Positions 60,254 through 64,000 of a DNA stretch of 64,000 nucleotides are shown here, in pieces. Made by a program: the position numbers and the translations under genes. How positions within the stretch are numbered: the first letter of the stretch is position 1; the number at the start of each line of letters is the position of its first letter. Under the pieces are notes generated by a model. That model made no database searches and was not told where the DNA came from. It saw only the letters and a program-made list of their open reading frames with translations. The DNA is taken from NCBI RefSeq assembly GCF_021654135.1, contig NZ_JAKGSD010000016.1, forward strand, positions 93,116 to 157,115. The letters run 5' to 3'. Source of the DNA: Amycolatopsis tucumanensis. GTDB lineage: Bacteria; Actinomycetota; Actinomycetes; Mycobacteriales; Pseudonocardiaceae.

Positions 60254-61362
60254 CACGCCTCCCCCGCCCCGGTCACCAGCACCTGGTCCCCGCCGTGCAC
60301 CGCGATGAACAGCCGGCTTCCGCACTGGCGGGCCGAGGTGACACCGTGCCGCCGGCCACCGCCGCGGCTGTGCATGCTCGAGACCACGTAGCCCTCCTAG
60401 TCCAGCCGGGCCACCAGGCCGTAGGACCGCGGGGGCGCCCACGGCTTGATCACGCCGAGCTTGCGGATCTGCCCGCCCTGCAACGGTTCCAGGCCGGAGT
60501 CGAGGCCGCGCAGCGCGGGCCGGATCCAGTAGTCCGGCTCGATCGTGCGCATCATCTCCTCGACGTAGTCGCGCTGGGTCAGCACGAACTCCACCAGCTG
60601 GGTGCGCAGCGCGAACATCGCCAGCCAGTAGCCGCCCGGGGCCGGGTTGATCCGGCCCGGGTAACCGGGCAGGTTCTCGCGCAAGGTGCGACCGGCTCCG
60701 CCGGCCAGCGGGTAGCGGCGGACCCGGTGCGCCCACGCCTCGCAGACGACGAGCGCGTCCTGCCCGGGTGTCAGGGAAACTCCGCTGGCGTAGGCCAGTC
60801 CGCCGGCCAGCACGGTGGTGCGACCGGACCGGGGGTCGTGGCGCAGCAGCCGTCCGCGGGCGTTCTGCTCCATCAGGTCCCGGACCCAGTCCCGGCCGTG
60901 GTGCCGCGTCGACCCGTCGGTGAGGTAGATCGTGCCGTCGCCGGCGAGCGCGACGTCGGTCGGGCAGTGGATCGGCACACCGGACTCGTCGGCCGCGGTC
61001 ACCAGCTCCGCCGCCCCGTCACGGCCCACCCGCATCAGGCCGGTCCCCGCCACACCCACCAGCAGGCCGTCGGGACCGGGCTCCAGCGCGCCGGCCGGCC
61101 CCGGCAGGGTGGCGAGCACCTCGGAGTGCCGGAAGTCCGGACCGGACACCCGCACCACCCGGTCGGCTGTGCTCACGTACAGGTCGCCGCGCTCGTCCAG
61201 GCACACGTCCTCGGGCTCGGTCAGACCGCCGATCGCGGTCGCGACGGCGTCGAGCTCGTCGTTCGGCGTGAGCCCGCCGTCCAGCGGCGGGATGGCCCGG
61301 TGCTCGGACCTGCCGGGAAAGAGGAACTCCTTGACCAGTTCCCAGGCTTCGACTCGGGGCAT
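60253..61362 (-). pseudogene. SMP-30/strictosidine-synthase-like beta-propeller, interrupted by an amber codon
   Basis: A six-bladed propeller protein (GLTEPEDVCLDERGDLYVST, IHCPTDVALAGDGTIYLTDGS, GVSLTPGQDALVVCEAWAHR). Translation stops at a TAG (60397-60399) after 321 residues (PRSYGLVARLD). The same frame continues with EGYVVSSMHSRG and GVTSARQCGSRLFIAVHGGDQVLV to a TGA that overlaps the start of the ATPase gene. The closing blade and the normal operon junction are thus beyond the TAG; with read-through the protein is 369 residues. Without it the propeller would not close. A nonsense mutation, error or read-through are all possible. The start is ATG 61362 after GAGGAGGAGG. Confidence 0.7.
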
Positions 61363-61374
61363 CGGTCCTCCTCC

Positions 61375-63576
61375 TCAGCCGACCGTGGCGGGACGGCCCG
61401 CCCGCTCGGTGGTGGCCATTTCGGGTCGACCGGCGCGGAGCTCGACACGGCCGATCCGGTTGTTCTCGAGCCCCCCGATGTAGAGGTAGCCGTTGTGCTC
61501 GCGCATCGACGTGATGGTGGAGTGCTTCTCCCCGCCCGGATCCCAGTAGGCTTCCAGCACCTCTCCGGCGTCGGACACCTTGACCACGCAGCCGTGGTTC
61601 ATGCTCGGGTAGAGCCATTCGTCGCGCGGAATGCGCTTCATCATGCGGCGCCGGAAGGTGGGCATGCGCATAGCGAGGTCGTAGGCGGGTGAACGCATCC
61701 CGTTGAGCGCCACCCAGTAGGTGCCGTCGGAGGCCCGGTTGATGTTGTCCAGGTAGCCGGGGAAGTTGTCCATGAAGATCTCCAGCCTGCCCTTCTTCGG
61801 CCCGCTGTGCCAGTACCGCAGGATGCGGCACAGCCAGGTCTGCGCGATGAGCAGCGACTCGCCGTCGTGGCAGCTGCAGATCCCGTTGGGGAACACCAGA
61901 TCCCGGATCACCGTCCGGGTCTTCCCGGTGGCGGGGTCGTAGCAGAGCAGCCGCCCGTTGGGCCTGCCCTCGACGCCGTCGAGGATCCAGTCGGCCATGT
62001 CGAAGCGGGTGGTGGCCTCGCTGAACCAGACCTTGCCGTCCGGTGTGATGTCGAGGTCGTCGGCCATGCGCAACCGCGAGTCGTCCCGCAGCTGGACCCA
62101 CGTCCGGTTGGTCTCGTCGGAGAGCTTGCGGTGCTTTCCGTCCGGGGACACGGAATACAGACCCATGCCGCCGACGCACACGATCAGGTTCTCGTCGGCG
62201 TCGAACGCCATGCCGAGCGGGTGCCCGCCGATGCGGGCGAAGACCTCGCGCTCGCTGAAATCGGGTCCGGAGAAGCGGAGGATCCAGCCTTGCCGGGTAC
62301 CGCAGTAAACGCGTCCCCGCGAGTCCACGATCACGTCCTCGGGACCCTCGACCTCGCCGAGCCCAATCGCTTCCGCGTCGCGCAGCCGGTCGTTGATCTC
62401 GAACGGGCTGCCCGAGCCCGGCCGGACGTCCGGCAGCGGGCCGTACTCCACCAGGGTCGGGTTGACGTAGGTCTTCTGGATGGCCTTGCCGCGGTTCTTG
62501 CCCCACTTGGTGTCCAGACCCACGGCGACGATCAGCACCACCGCCAGCACGGTCTGCAGGACCTCGCCGCCCACGTCCATCAGCAGCAAACCCTTGCCCA
62601 GCAGGCTGATCGTCGCCGCGCCGATGAAGGCACGCCAGACGGTGCCCTTGCCGCCGGTGAGGCTGATGCCGCCCAGGATGACCGCGGTCAGCACGTTCAG
62701 CTCGAGACCCTCGCCGACGCGCGCGCTGGCGCTGCTCAGCCGCGCCGCGTAGAAGACCCCCGCCAGCGCGCACAGCGCCCCGGCGAAGACGTAGCTGATC
62801 AGCAGGACCCGCTCCACGCGGATGCCCGCGTGGCGGGCGGCCCGACGGCTCGCGCCGACCGCGGTGATGTGCCACCCGAGCCGCGACCTGCTGAGCACGA
62901 TGTGCCCGGCGACGAGCACGACCAGCAAGGTGACGAAGCTGAACGGCAGGCCGGCGACCTTGCCCGTGCCGAACCAGTCCCACACCGGGTCCATGACGAA
63001 CACCGAAGCGGTCTTGGCCGAGTAGTGCAGGTCGAGCAGGTTCAGCACGCCACGGAAGATGATCAGTGTGACCAACGTGGTCAGGAACGGCCGCGCCTTG
63101 AGGTAGGCGACGATCGTGCCGTTGGTGGCGCCCAGCAGGGCACCGGCCACCAGCGTCAGCAGGATCGCCGGCACGACCGGCACCCCGGCGACGGTGATCA
63201 GCAGGATCGCGACCATGTTGCACAGCCCGAACATCGAGCCGACGGACAGATCGATGCCCCCGGAGATCATCACCACGGCCATGCCGAGGCAGATCAACGA
63301 GATCTCCGCGAGCTCCGCCGCCGTCGACAGCAGGTTCGCTGAGGTGGCGAAACCCGGGGCCGCGACGGAGAAGAACACGATCACCGCGATCAGGATGGCC
63401 AGCGGGATGGCCGGCTCCATCCACCTCTTTTCGAACAGCTCGGCGAAGAACTGTTGCGGCGAGGCGCGGTAACGCAGGTGGCGAAGCCGGTCGCGAACGG
63501 TTTCGTGCTCTCGGACGTTGCGCTCAGGTGGGCGGCGCCGCGGTGTCGCGGGCCGCACGTCCGCAGTTGCCGTCAT
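61375..63576 (-). CDS. ABC permease (RbsC type) fused to an SMP-30-like beta-propeller
   Basis: A 733-residue protein with two modules in one frame. Residues about 50-350 are a CUT2-type permease: GMAVVMISGGIDLSVGSMFGL, NGTIVAYLKARPFLTTLVTL and TAVILGGISLTGGKGTVWRA, with about 8-10 membrane segments. From about 375 to the end comes a strictosidine-synthase/SMP-30-like propeller (VEGPEDVIVDSRGRVYCG, DDLDITPDGKVWFSEA, GENDRO-free Asn/Asp-rich blades, and SMREHNGYLYIGGLENN). The fusion is unusual: the propeller may bind or hydrolyse (for example, a lactone) the incoming compound. GGGAGAACC precedes ATG 63576. Confidence 0.88.
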   Translation of the reverse strand: MTATADVRPATPRRRPPERNVREHETVRDRLRHLRYRASPQQFFAELFEKRWMEPAIPLAILIAVIVFFSVAAPGFATSANLLSTAAELAEISLICLGMAVVMISGGIDLSVGSMFGLCNMVAILLITVAGVPVVPAILLTLVAGALLGATNGTIVAYLKARPFLTTLVTLIIFRGVLNLLDLHYSAKTASVFVMDPVWDWFGTGKVAGLPFSFVTLLVVLVAGHIVLSRSRLGWHITAVGASRRAARHAGIRVERVLLISYVFAGALCALAGVFYAARLSSASARVGEGLELNVLTAVILGGISLTGGKGTVWRAFIGAATISLLGKGLLLMDVGGEVLQTVLAVVLIVAVGLDTKWGKNRGKAIQKTYVNPTLVEYGPLPDVRPGSGSPFEINDRLRDAEAIGLGEVEGPEDVIVDSRGRVYCGTRQGWILRFSGPDFSEREVFARIGGHPLGMAFDADENLIVCVGGMGLYSVSPDGKHRKLSDETNRTWVQLRDDSRLRMADDLDITPDGKVWFSEATTRFDMADWILDGVEGRPNGRLLCYDPATGKTRTVIRDLVFPNGICSCHDGESLLIAQTWLCRILRYWHSGPKKGRLEIFMDNFPGYLDNINRASDGTYWVALNGMRSPAYDLAMRMPTFRRRMMKRIPRDEWLYPSMNHGCVVKVSDAGEVLEAYWDPGGEKHSTITSMREHNGYLYIGGLENNRIGRVELRAGRPEMATTERAGRPATVG

Positions 63577-63645
63577 GGTTCTCCCTCTCCGGAGCTGGGG
63601 CGCGCCGGGACGCCGCGGGCGGGAGGCGTCCCGGCGGGGATGGGA

Positions 63646-64000
63646 TCAGCGAACGGTCAGCCCGTCGTTCTTGCCGTCGTAGCACATGTTCGGCTGGTTC
63701 CAGTTGGACTTGTCGATCTTCACCAGCGGCGTGTAGTCGGCGATCCGGGCCGTGCCGGGGGCCTGCCCGGACTGGACCAGGTACTTCGCGATCGCCACGA
63801 TGTCCGTGCCCTGCGTGGGCACCGAGTAGCCGTAGGACTGGAAGAACATGCCGTCGCGCACGCCCTCGCAGGCGATGTTGCTGTGGTCGGAGGTGAACAC
63901 CTTGACCTGGCCGAGCTTGCCCGCCTCCTTGATCGCGGCGGCCGCTCCGTACTGCATCTGGTCCCAGAAACCCCAGCTGGCGCACAGGTTCGGGTGCTGC
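63646..64000 (-). CDS. ABC importer substrate-binding protein, C-terminal part (partial)
   Basis: The last 117 residues of a periplasmic-binding-protein-family (CUT2-like) solute-binding protein. The N-terminus lies right of the window. Visible: LCASWGFWDQMQYGAAAAI, KVFTSDHSNIACEGVRDG, YLVQSGQAPG and the C-terminal NQPNMCYDGKNDG. It contains three cysteines, unusual for this class, which may form disulfides outside the cell. It precedes the permease fusion by 69 bases and completes the importer. Confidence 0.85.
   Translation of the reverse strand, partial: QHPNLCASWGFWDQMQYGAAAAIKEAGKLGQVKVFTSDHSNIACEGVRDGMFFQSYGYSVPTQGTDIVAIAKYLVQSGQAPGTARIADYTPLVKIDKSNWNQPNMCYDGKNDGLTVR

Noticed and set aside
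57026..60391. A 1121-codon plus-strand frame opposite the ligase and ATPase
   Set aside because: Rich in Gly, Arg, His and Val with no known domain, and exactly antisense to two well-supported genes.
61019..63424. An 801-codon frame overlapping the permease fusion
   Set aside because: A shifted-frame translation of the same DNA; the alternative frame has clear permease and propeller motifs.
1..64000. CRISPR arrays or tandem short-repeat clusters
   Set aside because: No regularly spaced direct repeats longer than the operator pairs listed were seen.

Overview
The window is GC-rich, with dense, often overlapping genes, GTG and ATG starts preceded by GGAGG-type sites, many TetR/MarR/IclR/LysR/HxlR regulators and very many short-chain dehydrogenases (SDRs). 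This points to an actinomycete chromosome. An Amycolatopsis- or Pseudonocardia-like member of the Pseudonocardiales is my inference; no taxonomic marker gene is present. The whole stretch is catabolic accessory DNA: small operons for oxidising foreign carbon sources, each with its own regulator, separated by scars of decayed mobile DNA and pseudogenes.

Layout. 1-2.1 kb: flavin monooxygenase broken by an amber codon, then cupin and SnoaL-like genes and a strong terminator. 2.5-7.1 kb: operon of SDR, cytochrome P450, [2Fe-2S] ferredoxin, ferredoxin reductase and luciferase-like monooxygenase (a camphor/terpenoid-type oxidation set). 7.1-8.0 kb: AraC and transposase remnants. 8.0-11.2 kb: three-SDR operon divergent from a TetR gene. 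11.3-12.6 kb: decayed integrase scar beside a tRNA-Pro 3' end. 12.7-14.4 kb: MarR regulator and a NIPSNAP-SDR fusion. 14.6-19.0 kb: IclR regulator divergent from a four-gene lower meta-cleavage operon. 19.3-20.9 kb: pseudogene graveyard (CurA-like, AcuR-like, AcuI-like, ligase fragment). 21.3-25.9 kb: small ORF, PrpE-type ligase and an AcoR-like regulator. 26.1-37.7 kb: minus-strand aromatic catabolic cluster (LysR, extradiol dioxygenase, FAD hydroxylase, cyclase-family hydrolase, C-C hydrolase, [3Fe-4S] ferredoxin, reductase, P450, acetoacetyl-CoA synthetase, SDR, meta-cleavage hydrolase). 38-39.3 kb: second tRNA scar and a broken oxidoreductase. 39.4-47.9 kb: oxidoreductase/TetR, TetR/SDR, HxlR, PEP-mutase-like lyase, amidohydrolase and MFS transporter. 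48-50.8 kb: ClC chloride channel in frame with a TetR gene, then a dead IS481-type element. 50.8-58.7 kb: SnoaL-like protein, acyl-CoA dehydrogenase, three SDRs, thiolase, TetR and acyl-CoA ligase, a beta-oxidation-like set. 58.7-64 kb: ribose-type ABC importer whose permease is fused to a beta-propeller, plus a second free-standing propeller.

How they could work together. The two P450 systems, FAD and luciferase-type monooxygenases and the extradiol enzyme would open rings or oxidise side chains. The DmpE/F/G/H-like operon would turn the meta-cleavage product into pyruvate and acetyl-CoA. The acyl-CoA ligases, dehydrogenase, SDRs and thiolase would process side-chain acids. Two operator families tie dispersed units together. 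A TGTCGC-N5-GCGACA dyad precedes the PrpE unit, the AcoR-like regulator and the 26-28 kb SDR/hydrolase operon. A TACCG-N2-CGGTA/GGTC dyad precedes the MFS gene and three beta-oxidation units around the TetR gene at 56.5 kb. The most unusual items are the permease-propeller fusion, the ClC-TetR fusion, the GAFTGA-less AcoR-like regulator with its dyads, and two otherwise intact genes each cut by one in-frame TAG.
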